Below are positions 15,857 through 24,244 of a DNA stretch of 64,000 bases, in pieces. A program made the position numbers and the translations under genes. The stretch covers positions 372,001 to 436,000 of the forward strand of contig CAWBZS010000004.1 of the NCBI GenBank assembly GCA_963793335.1, read 5' to 3'. The number at the start of each line of letters is the position of its first letter. The stretch's first letter is position 1. This stretch comes from Sva-07 sp963793335 (GTDB lineage: Bacteria > Actinomycetota > Acidimicrobiia > Acidimicrobiales > Ilumatobacteraceae). Below the pieces are notes generated by a model, which was given only the letters and a program-made list of their open reading frames with translations, made no database searches and had not been told where the DNA came from.

Positions 15857-17404
15857 ATGGACACCGCCGACCCGTTCCCGCTGCTCGCCGATCTCGAACG
15901 CCCCGCGCACCTGCGCGAGCTGTTCGCTGCCGACCCAGGTCGCGCGGAGCGCTTCGTGGTCGACGTCGCCGACCTGCGCATCGACTACTCCAAGCATCGC
16001 ATCGATGATGCGGTGCTCGCTGGGTTGTTCGACCTCGCTCGCCGATCGGGCGTGGAGCCCCGGCGCGACGCGATGTTCGCAGGCGAACACGTCAACGTCA
16101 CCGAGGATCGCGCGGTGATGCACATGGCGCTACGCGCGCCGAGGGGGACGACGATGATGGTCGACGGCGTCGACGTGGTGCCCGACGTGCACGACGTCCT
16201 CGATCAGATCGGAGCGTTCGCCGATCGCGTTCGGGCGGACGAACGGATCACCCACGTGGTCAACATCGGCATCGGGGGCTCCGACCTCGGTCCGGCGATG
16301 GCGTACCGGGCGCTCGACGCGTTCCGGCACGAGCGGATCCGCTGTTCGTTCGTGTCGAACATCGACGGCGCCGACATCGCGGGTGTGCTTGCCGAGTCCG
16401 ATCCCGCGTCCACGCTGTTCATCGTGGCGTCGAAGACCTTCGGTACGATCGAGACGCTCACGAATGCCCGCACTGCGAGAGCGTGGTTGGTCGACGCATT
16501 GGGTGACGACGCGGTCGCCGACCACTTCGTGGCGGTGTCGACCAACGCCGAACGGGTGGCCGACTTCGGGATCGATCCTGCCAACATGTTCGGCTTCTGG
16601 GACTGGGTGGGTGGGCGCTATTCCGTCGACTCGGCGATCGGTTTGTCGCTGATGATCGCGATCGGACCGGACCGGTTTCGCGAGTTCCTGCACGGGTTCC
16701 ACCTGATCGACGAGCACTTTCGTACCGCGCCGCTCGAGCAGAATGCCCCCGTCATCATGGCGATGCTCGGTGTGTGGTACGCCAACGGTCTCGGCTTCGC
16801 CACCAAGGCCGTCTTGCCGTATGCGGAGGAGTTGGCGCGCTTCGCCGCGTACCTGCAGCAGCTCGACATGGAGTCGAACGGCAAGTCCGTTGGCATCGAC
16901 GGAGCGGCGGTCGTCGGCGAGACCGGCCCGATCGTGTGGGGTGAGCCGGGGACCAACGGCCAGCACGCGTTCTACCAATTGCTGCACCAGGGGACCCGGA
17001 TCGTTCCGGTCGACTTCATCGGTTTCGCGACGCCACATCATCGGTACCGCGAGCATCACGACCTGTTGATGGCGAATCTGTTCGCACAGTCCGAGGCGTT
17101 GGCCTTCGGCCGTGACGCTCCGGTTGGGCTGCCGTTCAAGCAGTTCGACGGTGATCGCCCGAACACCGTGATCCTCGCCGACCAGCTCACGCCGTCCGTG
17201 CTCGGTCAACTGGTGGCCCTCTACGAACACATCGTGCATGTGCAGGGCACCGTGTGGGGCGTGAACAGCTACGACCAGTGGGGTGTGGAACTCGGCAAGG
17301 AACTGGCGAACCAGATCACGCCGGAACTCGTGGGCGATGCCACGCCTGACGCACATGACGCCTCCACCAACGCGCTGATTGCGTGGTATCGAGCCCGACG
17401 CTGA
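15857..17404 (+). CDS. pgi: glucose-6-phosphate isomerase
   Basis: 515-residue glycolytic isomerase of glucose-6-phosphate and fructose-6-phosphate. NIGIGGSDLGPAMAY near residue 138, SKTFGTIETLTNA near 195, and the two family signatures FGFWDWVGGRYSVDSAIGLS near 245 and the C-terminal YDQWGVELGKELA are all intact. The catalytic Glu lies in QQLDMESNGKSV and the His in GTNGQHAFYQLLHQG. Length is normal for the bacterial enzyme. It follows pgl on the same strand. Confidence 0.96.
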   Translation: MDTADPFPLLADLERPAHLRELFAADPGRAERFVVDVADLRIDYSKHRIDDAVLAGLFDLARRSGVEPRRDAMFAGEHVNVTEDRAVMHMALRAPRGTTMMVDGVDVVPDVHDVLDQIGAFADRVRADERITHVVNIGIGGSDLGPAMAYRALDAFRHERIRCSFVSNIDGADIAGVLAESDPASTLFIVASKTFGTIETLTNARTARAWLVDALGDDAVADHFVAVSTNAERVADFGIDPANMFGFWDWVGGRYSVDSAIGLSLMIAIGPDRFREFLHGFHLIDEHFRTAPLEQNAPVIMAMLGVWYANGLGFATKAVLPYAEELARFAAYLQQLDMESNGKSVGIDGAAVVGETGPIVWGEPGTNGQHAFYQLLHQGTRIVPVDFIGFATPHHRYREHHDLLMANLFAQSEALAFGRDAPVGLPFKQFDGDRPNTVILADQLTPSVLGQLVALYEHIVHVQGTVWGVNSYDQWGVELGKELANQITPELVGDATPDAHDASTNALIAWYRARR

Positions 17405-17408
17405 GCGC

Positions 17409-17414
17409 TACGGT
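17409..17414 (+). promoter_or_regulatory. -10 box (TACGGT) of the CsoR/CstR-type gene
   Basis: TACGGT ends 6 bases before the ATG at 17421 and begins 4 bases after the pgi stop. Confidence 0.45.
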
Positions 17415-17420
17415 TCGTCC

Positions 17421-17693
17421 ATGCGCTTTCCGGAAGAGGTCAACGATGACGTCGTCAAGCGTCTGCGTCGACTCGAGGGACAGATTCGCGGTGTCCAGCG
17501 AATGATCGAGGAGGGCCAGGACTGCGCCGACGTCGTCACCCAGCTCTCGGCATGCAAGGCGGCGCTCGATCGGGTGGGGTACCGGCTCGTGGTGGCCGGT
17601 ATGCGACACTGCGTCGTCGCGGCCGACGATCCGGTCCAGGAGTCGTCGATGACGCCCGAAGAACTCGAGCGGCTCTTCATGAAGCTCAGCTGA
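17421..17693 (+). CDS. CsoR/CstR-family (DUF156) transcriptional repressor
   Basis: 90-residue all-helical repressor. RLRRLEGQIRGVQRMIEEG at about 14-32 is the family hallmark, and these proteins form tetramers that release DNA on ligand binding. In copper-sensing CsoR the ligands are Cys, His and Cys. Here the two cysteines are kept at the family spacing (C35 and C64), but the position of the copper-binding His (residue 60) is Gly. A His63 next to C64 and an extra C45 are present. This matches the two-Cys pattern of persulfide-sensing CstR better than CsoR, so a thiol or persulfide signal is more likely than copper (inference). No copper exporter is nearby; an aldehyde dehydrogenase follows. 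Confidence 0.85.
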   Translation: MRFPEEVNDDVVKRLRRLEGQIRGVQRMIEEGQDCADVVTQLSACKAALDRVGYRLVVAGMRHCVVAADDPVQESSMTPEELERLFMKLS

Positions 17694-17730
17694 CGGTTCG
17701 CTCGGTTGCAGCCGCACCGCCCGGATCGGC

Positions 17731-17736
17731 CAGACT
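17731..17736 (+). promoter_or_regulatory. -10 box (CAGACT) of the aldehyde dehydrogenase gene
   Basis: CAGACT ends 6 bases before the ATG at 17743, the same variant as at the XRE and M24 genes. Confidence 0.4.
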
Positions 17737-17742
17737 CTGTCC

Positions 17743-19161
17743 ATGCGCGACTACTCCAACATCTACATCGACGGTGCCTGGGTTCCTTCCGACGGAACCG
17801 GCCGTATCGAGGTCATCAACGCTGGCACCGAGCAGGTGATGGGATCCATTCCCGAGGGCACCGCCAGCGATGTCGACAAGGCGGTTGCAGCGGCTCGCCG
17901 GGCCTTCGATGGTTGGGCCGCGACCCCCGTCGAGGAGCGCCAGAAGTACATGATCCGCCTCAACGAGGCGCTCCAGGCGCGCTCGCCGGAGATCGCGGAG
18001 GTCATCGCCGGTGAAGTCGGCATGCCCATCACCTGGTCGACGATGATCCAAGCCGGTCTGCCCGCCGGGAACATGCAGACCTACGCCACGCTGCTCGACA
18101 GCTTCGAGTTCGAGGAGACCATCGGCAACAGCCTGGTCGTCAAGGAGCCGGTCGGCGTCGTCGGAGCGATCACGCCGTGGAACTATCCGTTGCACCAGAT
18201 CATCTGCAAGCTCGGCGGTGCACTTGCCGCAGGCTGTACGTTCGTGCTCAAGCCGTCGGAGGTGGCACCGCTCAACGCATTCATCCTCGCCGAGATCGTC
18301 CATGAGATCGGCCTGCCCGCCGGCGTGTTCAACATGGTCACCGGCACTGGCCCGGTCGTCGGTGCGGCGATCTCGGAGCATCCGGATGTCGACATGGTGA
18401 GTTTCACCGGCTCGACACGCGCGGGCAAGCAGGTCGCCGCATCCGCCGCCGGATCGGTCAAGCGCGTGGCGCTGGAACTCGGTGGCAAGTCCGCCAACAT
18501 CGTGCTCGATGATGCGAACCTCGAAGAGGTCATCCCGAAGGGGCTCTTCGCCTGCTACCTCAACTCCGGCCAGACGTGCACGGCGCACACCCGGATGCTC
18601 GTGCCGAACAGCCGCTACGACGAGGCAGTGGCCATCGCTGCGGCTGCCGCTGAGACGATGGGTGTGGACGACCCCACCAAGGAGGGCATGCACCTCGGCC
18701 CGCTGATCAGCCAGGCTCAGTGGGATCGCGTGCAGGGCTACATCCAACAGGGCATCGATGAGGGCGCCGTGGTCGCCGCTGGTGGCCTCGGCAAGCCCGA
18801 GGGCCACGAGACGGGCTATTTCGTCAAGCCCACGGTGCTCGCCAACGTCACCAACGACATGACCGTTGCCCAGGAGGAGATCTTCGGCCCCGTGCTGTCG
18901 ATCATCGGGTACGACGACGACGACGATGCTGTTCGTATCGCCAACGACAGCCTGTACGGGCTGTCCGGCGGGGTCTGGTCGGGTGACCAGGAGCGTGCGG
19001 TGGCCGTTGCGCGCCGGATGCGCACCGGCGCGGTCGACGTCAACGGTGGATCGTTCAACATCGCTGCGCCGTTCGGCGGGTACAAGCAGTCCGGCTATGG
19101 CCGCGAGAACGGCCCCTACGGCATCGACGAGTTCCTCCAGACCAAGTCGCTGCAACTCTGA
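17743..19161 (+). CDS. NAD(P)-dependent aldehyde dehydrogenase
   Basis: 472-residue enzyme that oxidises an aldehyde to the acid. ITPWNYPLHQIICKL near 145-160 and FTGSTRAGKQV bind the cofactor. LELGGKSANIV near 245 holds the general-base Glu and NSGQTCTAHTRML near 277-290 the catalytic Cys. EEIFGPVLSIIGY and FGGYKQSGYGRENG are family motifs. Substrate is undetermined; it resembles broad-range actinobacterial aldehyde dehydrogenases. It is 49 bases after the CsoR/CstR-like gene, which could regulate it. Confidence 0.93.
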   Translation: MRDYSNIYIDGAWVPSDGTGRIEVINAGTEQVMGSIPEGTASDVDKAVAAARRAFDGWAATPVEERQKYMIRLNEALQARSPEIAEVIAGEVGMPITWSTMIQAGLPAGNMQTYATLLDSFEFEETIGNSLVVKEPVGVVGAITPWNYPLHQIICKLGGALAAGCTFVLKPSEVAPLNAFILAEIVHEIGLPAGVFNMVTGTGPVVGAAISEHPDVDMVSFTGSTRAGKQVAASAAGSVKRVALELGGKSANIVLDDANLEEVIPKGLFACYLNSGQTCTAHTRMLVPNSRYDEAVAIAAAAAETMGVDDPTKEGMHLGPLISQAQWDRVQGYIQQGIDEGAVVAAGGLGKPEGHETGYFVKPTVLANVTNDMTVAQEEIFGPVLSIIGYDDDDDAVRIANDSLYGLSGGVWSGDQERAVAVARRMRTGAVDVNGGSFNIAAPFGGYKQSGYGRENGPYGIDEFLQTKSLQL

Positions 19162-19210
19162 TCGAGCAGCGTTGCTCGTCGCGCCCGACGCTGCGAGCAA
19201 CGCCCTCGGA

Positions 19211-19216
19211 TAGCGT
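19211..19216 (+). promoter_or_regulatory. -10 box (TAGCGT) of the pafB-like gene
   Basis: TAGCGT ends 9 bases before the ATG at 19226. Confidence 0.45.
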
Positions 19217-19225
19217 GACCAGACG

Positions 19226-20228
19226 ATGGTCGACCGGATCGAACGCCTGACGAACCTCTTGGCGTTGCTGCTCGAGACGGCCGAGCCGCTGAGCCTGGTG
19301 CAGATCGCCTCGGAGCTCGACGGCCAGTACCCCGACAACGATCGGGCGCGGCGGGCGGCGTTCGAGCGAGACAAGAGCGCGGCTTCGCGACATCGGCGTG
19401 CCCATCGAGACGGAGTTCGTCAGTGGCGGCCCGTACGCCGGGCAGACGCGATATTGGATCGACCGGCGAGCGTATGAGCTCGATGACCTGCAACTCGACG
19501 GCGACGAGGTGCGCGCACTCCAAGTGGCCGTGGCGACCGCCAGAACGGGCGCGGGGCGCGATGCCATCTGGAAACTGGGGGGCGAGCTCGCCGCCGAGCG
19601 TCCCCCGGTGTCGGCGGTCATCCCTGATCGGCCGGAGCTGCCCGCCATCCGACTGGCGGTTGCTCGTCGTGCAACCATCGAGTTCCGATACCGGGGAATC
19701 GAGCGGCGTGTGGACCCGTGGGGGCTGCTGCTGCGCGGCGGGTTCTGGTACGTGATCGGTCACGACCACACCCGTGGTGAGAAGCGAACGTTCCGCGTCG
19801 ACCGGATCGACCCGGCCCACCCGGCCGATGGCAGCGAACACGGCATCGCCGTCGGGGAGACCGGGTCGTTCGAGCGGCCGGCGTCGTTCGATCCACGCAC
19901 CGCGTTCCCTGCCGACCCCAAGCAGATCGGGTATGTGGTCGCAGACAGCGTCGACGCCGTTGTCCGCGTCGACGCGGTGCGCGCCCGTGGGATCGAGCGC
20001 GAACTCGGCGCCGAGCGCGTGCTCGAGCGTGGTTCCGATGGCAGCATCCTGGTGACGGTCCCGGCGAGCAATCTTCCGGCGTTCAGGTCGTGGGTGCTCG
20101 GCCTGCTCGAACACGCTGTGGTGGAGCAGCCCGAGCAGCTTCGGCAGCATCTGGTGTCCTGGTTGGCAGCGATCGCCGAGGGCGACGAGCCCAGCGGCGG
20201 CCGGGTCGGCGCTGCGGAGCCGGCGTGA
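19226..20228 (+). pseudogene. pafB: PafB-like WYL-domain regulator, broken by one +1 frameshift
   Basis: The first 51 codons (MVDRIERLTNLLALLLETAE, an HTH) are in one frame. From about base 19383 the protein continues in the next frame (LRDIGVPIETEFVSGG) through a WYL domain to 20228. One extra base between 19375 and 19382 explains the break. Corrected length is 333 residues, usual for PafB. PafB pairs with PafC as an activator of the mycobacterial DNA-damage response. The WYL region reads WGLLLRGGFWYVIGHDHTRG and RTFRVDRI. The stop overlaps the next gene in GTGA. A sequence error is as likely as real inactivation. Confidence 0.8.
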
Positions 20229-21199
20229 GCGGGCCGCGCAACGCCGAGGAACGACTTCGGCGGCTGTTGGTGATGCTGCCGTGGCTGATGGAGGTCGGCG
20301 AGGTGCCGGTGACAGATGTCGCTCGGCGATTCGAACTCACCGAGGCGCAGGTGCAGCGCGACCTGGAGTTGGTGGCGATGTGTGGGCTGCCGCCCTTCGT
20401 CGACGAGATGGTCGACGTGTTCATCGATGACGGGATGGTCTTCGTCGGCATCCCTCGTCTGTTCACCCGGCCACTTCGGTTGACGGCACCCGAGGCGTTC
20501 TCGTTGCTCGCGTCAGCTCGTGTGGCGATGGAGTTGCCGGGCGCCGACCCAGCGGGTCCGCTCGGGCGTGGACTGGCCAAACTCACCTCGGTGCTCGTCG
20601 GTGTTGGGCTCGACACCGCCGAGGCCGACACCGCAGGCGACGACACCGCCGGGGTGGTGGTCGATCTCGACCGCCCTGCACTGACCGATGAGATCCTCGA
20701 TGCTGCGGCCGCTGGTGCCGAGTTGGAGATCGTCTACTACTCGCCGTCTCGCAACGAGACGACCCAGCGGGTGATCGTGCCGCGCCACGTGTTCGCTGAT
20801 GCGGGCAACTGGTACGTCCTGGCCGACGACGATCGGTCAGCCGCCCAACGGACGTTTCGCATCGATCGTGTCGAGTCGGCGAGACCGACCGGACGTACCG
20901 TCGACACCGATCCGACCGCTCGGGCTCCAGCGGCGTTCTTCGTGGACGTCGAGGTGCCTCGGGCGACGATTCGGCTGGCACCGGCAGCCGGCTGGGTGCT
21001 GGACCAGTATCCGATCGACGAGCGTCGCGAGCTCGATGACGGCTGGATCGAGGCGCAGCTTCCGGTGTCGAGCGATCGCTGGCTGGCCAAGCTGCTGATA
21101 CGGCTCGGGCCCGACGCCGCGCTCGTCGACGCGGACACAGACACGGGCAACCCAGCTCGGGCGCTGGCGCAGGCGATGCTCGAGCGCTACACGACCTGA
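20225..21199 (+). CDS. pafC: PafC-like WYL-domain transcriptional regulator
   Basis: 324 residues: an N-terminal HTH (RLRRLLVMLPWLMEVGEVP, then DVARRFELTEAQVQRDLEL), a WYL domain with IVPRHVFADAGNWYVLADDD and RTFRIDRVES, and a WCX-like C-terminus. It starts at a GTG overlapping the upstream pafB-like stop, so the two would be co-translated and probably act as a heteromer, as in mycobacteria. Unlike mycobacteria, no proteasome or tatA genes are adjacent. It converges on the exonuclease gene with a 3-base gap. Confidence 0.85.
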   Translation: MSGPRNAEERLRRLLVMLPWLMEVGEVPVTDVARRFELTEAQVQRDLELVAMCGLPPFVDEMVDVFIDDGMVFVGIPRLFTRPLRLTAPEAFSLLASARVAMELPGADPAGPLGRGLAKLTSVLVGVGLDTAEADTAGDDTAGVVVDLDRPALTDEILDAAAAGAELEIVYYSPSRNETTQRVIVPRHVFADAGNWYVLADDDRSAAQRTFRIDRVESARPTGRTVDTDPTARAPAAFFVDVEVPRATIRLAPAAGWVLDQYPIDERRELDDGWIEAQLPVSSDRWLAKLLIRLGPDAALVDADTDTGNPARALAQAMLERYTT

Positions 21200-21202
21200 G
21201 GG

Positions 21203-21775
21203 TCAGCGAACGAAGAACGGTTCGAGTTGGGCGACGTCGGTGATGTGGTGTGCGGCGAGCAGATGGGGGAGCACTTTGGCGGTGGCTTCGGCGTCGCCGA
21301 GCGCGTCGTGGGGCCGATCGAGGCTCACGCCGTAGCGCTCGCACACGTCGCTGAGACGGTGTGACAGCAGACGGTCGGGATCGAGGCGGCGCGACATCGT
21401 GAGTGTGCACAGCCGGCGCTGCAGGCTGGAGCGCAACGCATCGTCTGCCGGGCGCCGCCTGATCGCCCGAAGGAGGAACTCGCTGTCGAACGCGGCGTTG
21501 TGTGCGGTGAAGATCGCGCCGTCGACGCGGGCGGCGAGTTCGTCGAGTGTGGCATCGAGCTGGGGGGCGCCGCGCAACGTACGCCGGGTGATGCCGTGGA
21601 CTTCCGTTGGGCCGACCCGCTGGAGCGGCCAGCGAAGCTTGACGAACGACGACCACTCGCTGCTCACCCTGCCGCCATCATCGACGACGACGAGTCCGAG
21701 TTGGAGAATGCGATGTCGACGCGTATCGAGCCCGGAGGTCTCGAGGTCGACGACGGCGAAACGGGGGAGCGCCAC
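21203..21775 (-). CDS. DnaQ-like 3'-5' exonuclease (DEDDh)
   Basis: 190-residue exonuclease of the DNA polymerase III epsilon/RNase T family. FAVVDLETSGLD at the N-terminus holds the first Asp-Glu pair. TAHNAAFDSEFLLRA carries the second Asp, and HDALGDAEATAKVLPHLL carries the final His and Asp. No extra domain (polymerase, BRCT or UvrC-like) is attached, so the role could be proofreading, repair or RNA trimming. GTG at 21775 is preferred over GTG at 21784 because TAGGGT ends 7 bases before 21775 and overlaps the longer start. Confidence 0.87.
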   Translation of the reverse strand: MALPRFAVVDLETSGLDTRRHRILQLGLVVVDDGGRVSSEWSSFVKLRWPLQRVGPTEVHGITRRTLRGAPQLDATLDELAARVDGAIFTAHNAAFDSEFLLRAIRRRPADDALRSSLQRRLCTLTMSRRLDPDRLLSHRLSDVCERYGVSLDRPHDALGDAEATAKVLPHLLAAHHITDVAQLEPFFVR

Positions 21776-21782
21776 GGTGATC

Positions 21783-21788
21783 ACCCTA
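21783..21788 (-). promoter_or_regulatory. -10 box (TAGGGT) of the DnaQ-like exonuclease gene
   Basis: TAGGGT ends 7 bases before the GTG at 21775 and decides between two possible GTG starts. Confidence 0.45.
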
Positions 21789-21816
21789 GACAGAGGGTGC
21801 CGCAGCGTTCGGACAC

Positions 21817-22125
21817 TCAGCCGGTTTGCTTCTCCAAGCGTGCCCGCACGCCGATCGGAGCCGAGACGGTGAAGCCTGCCAGATGCCGCTCCTCCTCCGA
21901 CTCGCCTCCCCAGAAGCCGTATTCGTGGTTCGAGCGCGCATGCTCACGACACGCATGTTCCACCGGACAGGCAGTGCAGAGCTTTGCGGCCTTGGCCTCG
22001 CGACGTGCACGGGCTTGCGGACGTTCGGCCTTGGGCGGGAAGAACAATCGGGTTCGTCCTTTGCAGGCGGCGTGCTCCTGCCATGGAACGTCGTGCCCGT
22101 AGTCGAACAGCTCTGCAATGGCCAT
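21817..22125 (-). CDS. whiB: WhiB-family iron-sulfur transcriptional regulator
   Basis: 102 residues. The four cluster cysteines are present: C21 in EHAACKG, then C50, C53 and C59 in LCTACPVEHAC. The G-F-W-G-G turn is at about 70-74, followed by a basic tail. WhiB proteins hold a [4Fe-4S] cluster and act with the housekeeping sigma factor in actinobacteria. The subgroup cannot be assigned. The ATG at 22125 has a GAAGGGA Shine-Dalgarno and a leader of up to about 60 bases with a hairpin, so it is not leaderless. Confidence 0.93.
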   Translation of the reverse strand: MAIAELFDYGHDVPWQEHAACKGRTRLFFPPKAERPQARARREAKAAKLCTACPVEHACREHARSNHEYGFWGGESEEERHLAGFTVSAPIGVRARLEKQTG

Positions 22126-22152
22126 GTCGGTCCCTTCGCATTTTCGTGTTGC

Positions 22153-22170
22153 GGAGTCCGAGATGACTCC
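22153..22170 (-). promoter_or_regulatory. hairpin in the whiB leader
   Basis: GGAGTC at 22153-22158 pairs with GACTCC at 22165-22170 across a 6-base loop. It lies about 28-45 bases upstream of the whiB ATG, probably within the 5' untranslated region. Confidence 0.4.
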
Positions 22171-22179
22171 ACCCGTGAT

Positions 22180-22211
22180 TTATCACTAAACCAAGTTCTT
22201 TTAACACTAAA
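22180..22211 (-). promoter_or_regulatory. two 11-bp direct repeats 21 bases apart in the AT-rich whiB upstream region
   Basis: On the minus strand TTTAGTGTTAA (22201-22211) and TTTAGTGATAA (22180-22190) repeat with a 21-base period, two helical turns. The surrounding 50 bases are AT-rich in a GC-rich window. This could be an operator or promoter elements for whiB. Confidence 0.45.
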
Positions 22212-22271
22212 TGTTCGAAGCTGAGGCTGCAACCGGATTTTCGAGTGTTCGGATTGTTTCGGTCGGCGGCG

Positions 22272-23681
22272 TCAGAGCAGTTCGGCAGCCAAGCTGGCGA
22301 CGTCGCTGCGCTCGCATGCGGTCAGCGTGATGTGACCAAAACAGGACTGCCCGGCAAACGCTGACGTGAGCACGCTGAGCGCATTGTTCGACTCGCCCAG
22401 GTACGGCGCATCGATCTGGCTGGTGTCGCCAGTGAAGATCACCTTGGTGCCATCGCCGACTCTGGTGAGGATCGTGCGCAGGGTGGTGGGCTCCAAGTTC
22501 TGGGCCTCGTCGATCACCACGAACTGCCGTTGCAGCGAACGTCCGCGAAGGAAGGTCACCGACTCGAGCGACAGCTTCCCGCGGCTGGTGAGTTCGTCGA
22601 CCAGGTCGCGGGCGTCGTCGATGTTGCCCCGGTCGGTGAGCGCAACCACCGCATCGTGGATCGCCGCCATCCAGGGGTCGAGTTTCTCGTCGAGGCCGCC
22701 GGGGAGGAAGCCGACGTCCGCTCGCCCGACCGGGACGAGCGGGCGATAGACGGCGAGCCGCTCGTACCGGTGCTGTTCGATGACCTGTTCGAGGCCGGCT
22801 GCGATCGCCAGGATGGTCTTGCCGGTGCCGGCGCGTCCATCGAGGGCGATCACGGAGATGTCCGGATCGGTGAGCAGCTCGAGTGAGAACCGCTGCTCCT
22901 TGCTCCGCGGTCTCAGCCCCCACGGTTCGGGAGTCTGCTGCGACAGCAGGACGAACTCGTCCCGGACCGAGCGCACCAGCGCCGATTGTGAGCCCGACCG
23001 CAGGACCGCGAACTCGTTCTCCTTGAACGTGGCGTCGTTTCCGGTCGCAGCATCGATGGCGATGGCGCCAGCGCCGTAGAGGCAGTCGATGGCCTCGTGC
23101 GGAGCTTCGAGCGTGGTCCACCCGGCCGTTTGGGAGACGCGGTCGGAACGAGTGAGGCGATGCTCGGCTGCGGCGACGCCCAGGTGCGCTGCCTTGATGC
23201 GCAGGGCGGCGTCGTTGCTGATCATCGTGGTGGGACCGAAATCGGACTGACCGATCGCAGCCCCGATGATGCGATTGTCCGGAACCGACGGATCGAGCCC
23301 GTGCTCGACCAGCAGGTGCTTGCGGATGTTGTTGATCTCGATCTGCAGCGTGGTCGTGCCGTTGCCGGTTGGAACGGGATGGGCGAGCGAGCCGCCATGG
23401 ATCACGCGCAACTCCTCGAGCGTGCGGAGCGCGGTGCGTGCCGAGCGACCAACGTCATCGGGGCGACTCTTGAGGCCATCGAGTTCCTCGACGACCGTCA
23501 GCGGCACGATCACGTCGGCATCGCAGAACTCGAGCACGCACGTCGGATCGGCGATCAGCACCGAGGTGTCGACGACCAGACGAGTTCGCTGCACCTCCCC
23601 GGTCGGCTCGTTGGCCATCGGCTCCCCGTGGGGATCGATGGACGGGGACTCGGCGGACGGACGCAGGTCGGTCACCATCAC
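22272..23681 (-). CDS. PIN-PhoH family ATPase/nuclease
   Basis: 469 residues. A PIN ribonuclease domain (RLVVDTSVLIADP at about 33-45, then later acidic residues) is fused to a PhoH ATPase. Walker A is DGRAGTGKT near 290, and Walker B FVVIDEAQN near 395 is followed by GDTSQIDAPYL. This is the PhoH2 architecture, an RNA helicase/RNase in mycobacteria. It starts GTG ATG just after GAGGAG. An in-frame ATG about 22 codons in (MANEPTGE) is an alternative. No antitoxin gene overlaps its 5' end, unlike mycobacterial phoH2 operons. Confidence 0.9.
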   Translation of the reverse strand: MMVTDLRPSAESPSIDPHGEPMANEPTGEVQRTRLVVDTSVLIADPTCVLEFCDADVIVPLTVVEELDGLKSRPDDVGRSARTALRTLEELRVIHGGSLAHPVPTGNGTTTLQIEINNIRKHLLVEHGLDPSVPDNRIIGAAIGQSDFGPTTMISNDAALRIKAAHLGVAAAEHRLTRSDRVSQTAGWTTLEAPHEAIDCLYGAGAIAIDAATGNDATFKENEFAVLRSGSQSALVRSVRDEFVLLSQQTPEPWGLRPRSKEQRFSLELLTDPDISVIALDGRAGTGKTILAIAAGLEQVIEQHRYERLAVYRPLVPVGRADVGFLPGGLDEKLDPWMAAIHDAVVALTDRGNIDDARDLVDELTSRGKLSLESVTFLRGRSLQRQFVVIDEAQNLEPTTLRTILTRVGDGTKVIFTGDTSQIDAPYLGESNNALSVLTSAFAGQSCFGHITLTACERSDVASLAAELL

Positions 23682-23805
23682 TCCTCGGCGTGTGCCTCGT
23701 GAAATCGGTTCGGATCGGATCTCATGCCAACGACTGCACTGTGTAGTCGAGCCGCCGGACGTGGTGGTGGATGCCGCCCAATCGCACTACCGGTGCGGGG
23801 CGTCG

Positions 23806-23825
23806 CAGTTAGTGATTGCAAATGC
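23806..23825 (+). promoter_or_regulatory. near-palindrome and TTAGTGAT motif upstream of hup
   Basis: TTAGTGATT at 23806-23814 resembles the whiB upstream repeats. It runs into ATTGCA-AA-TGCAAT (23812-23825), a 6-bp inverted repeat. Both lie about 140 bases before the HU start in the longest non-coding stretch of the window. Confidence 0.35.
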
Positions 23826-23958
23826 AATGACATGGGTGCTTGAATGGCAGCACGGAGAGTCGGTCACATGGTCGCATCTGCTGCATCAACAGCAGGAATG
23901 GTCTCGGCGCACGAGCGCCGGGGTGAACAGCATCAACACCCATGCGAAAGAGGACTCA

Positions 23959-24240
23959 ATGGCAACCAAAGCAGAAATGATCGACGCAGTCGCCACCGAG
24001 GCAGGCGTCACGAAGGCCGATGCAGAACGCACGCTCGGAGCGTTCTTCGACTACGTCGTCGAGGAGACCAAGAAGGGCGAGAAGGTCGCCTGGGCGGGCT
24101 TCGGGTCGTTCAGCACCACCAAGCGCAGCGCCCGCACCGGCCGCAACCCGCAGACCGGCGAGCCGGTGCAGATCAAGGCATCGACGGCGATGAAGTTCAG
24201 CGCCAGCTCGACGCTGAAGTCCGCCCTCAACGGGAAGTGA
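23959..24240 (+). CDS. hup: HU-family nucleoid DNA-binding protein
   Basis: 93-residue histone-like protein. It has the HU dimer core and the arm region FGSFSTTKRSARTGRNPQTG, which inserts into the DNA minor groove. It ends with the usual final helix (KFSASSTLKSALNGK), so the HU fold is complete. AAAGAGGA is a good Shine-Dalgarno. In most actinobacteria HupB carries a Lys/Ala/Pro-rich tail on the same chain. Here a matching tail is encoded by a separate frame starting 4 bases after this stop. Confidence 0.93.
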   Translation: MATKAEMIDAVATEAGVTKADAERTLGAFFDYVVEETKKGEKVAWAGFGSFSTTKRSARTGRNPQTGEPVQIKASTAMKFSASSTLKSALNGK

Positions 24241-24244
24241 GCTG

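Noticed and set aside
17421..17693. Copper-sensing CsoR
   Set aside because: The His ligand position is Gly, and no copper exporter or chaperone gene is adjacent.
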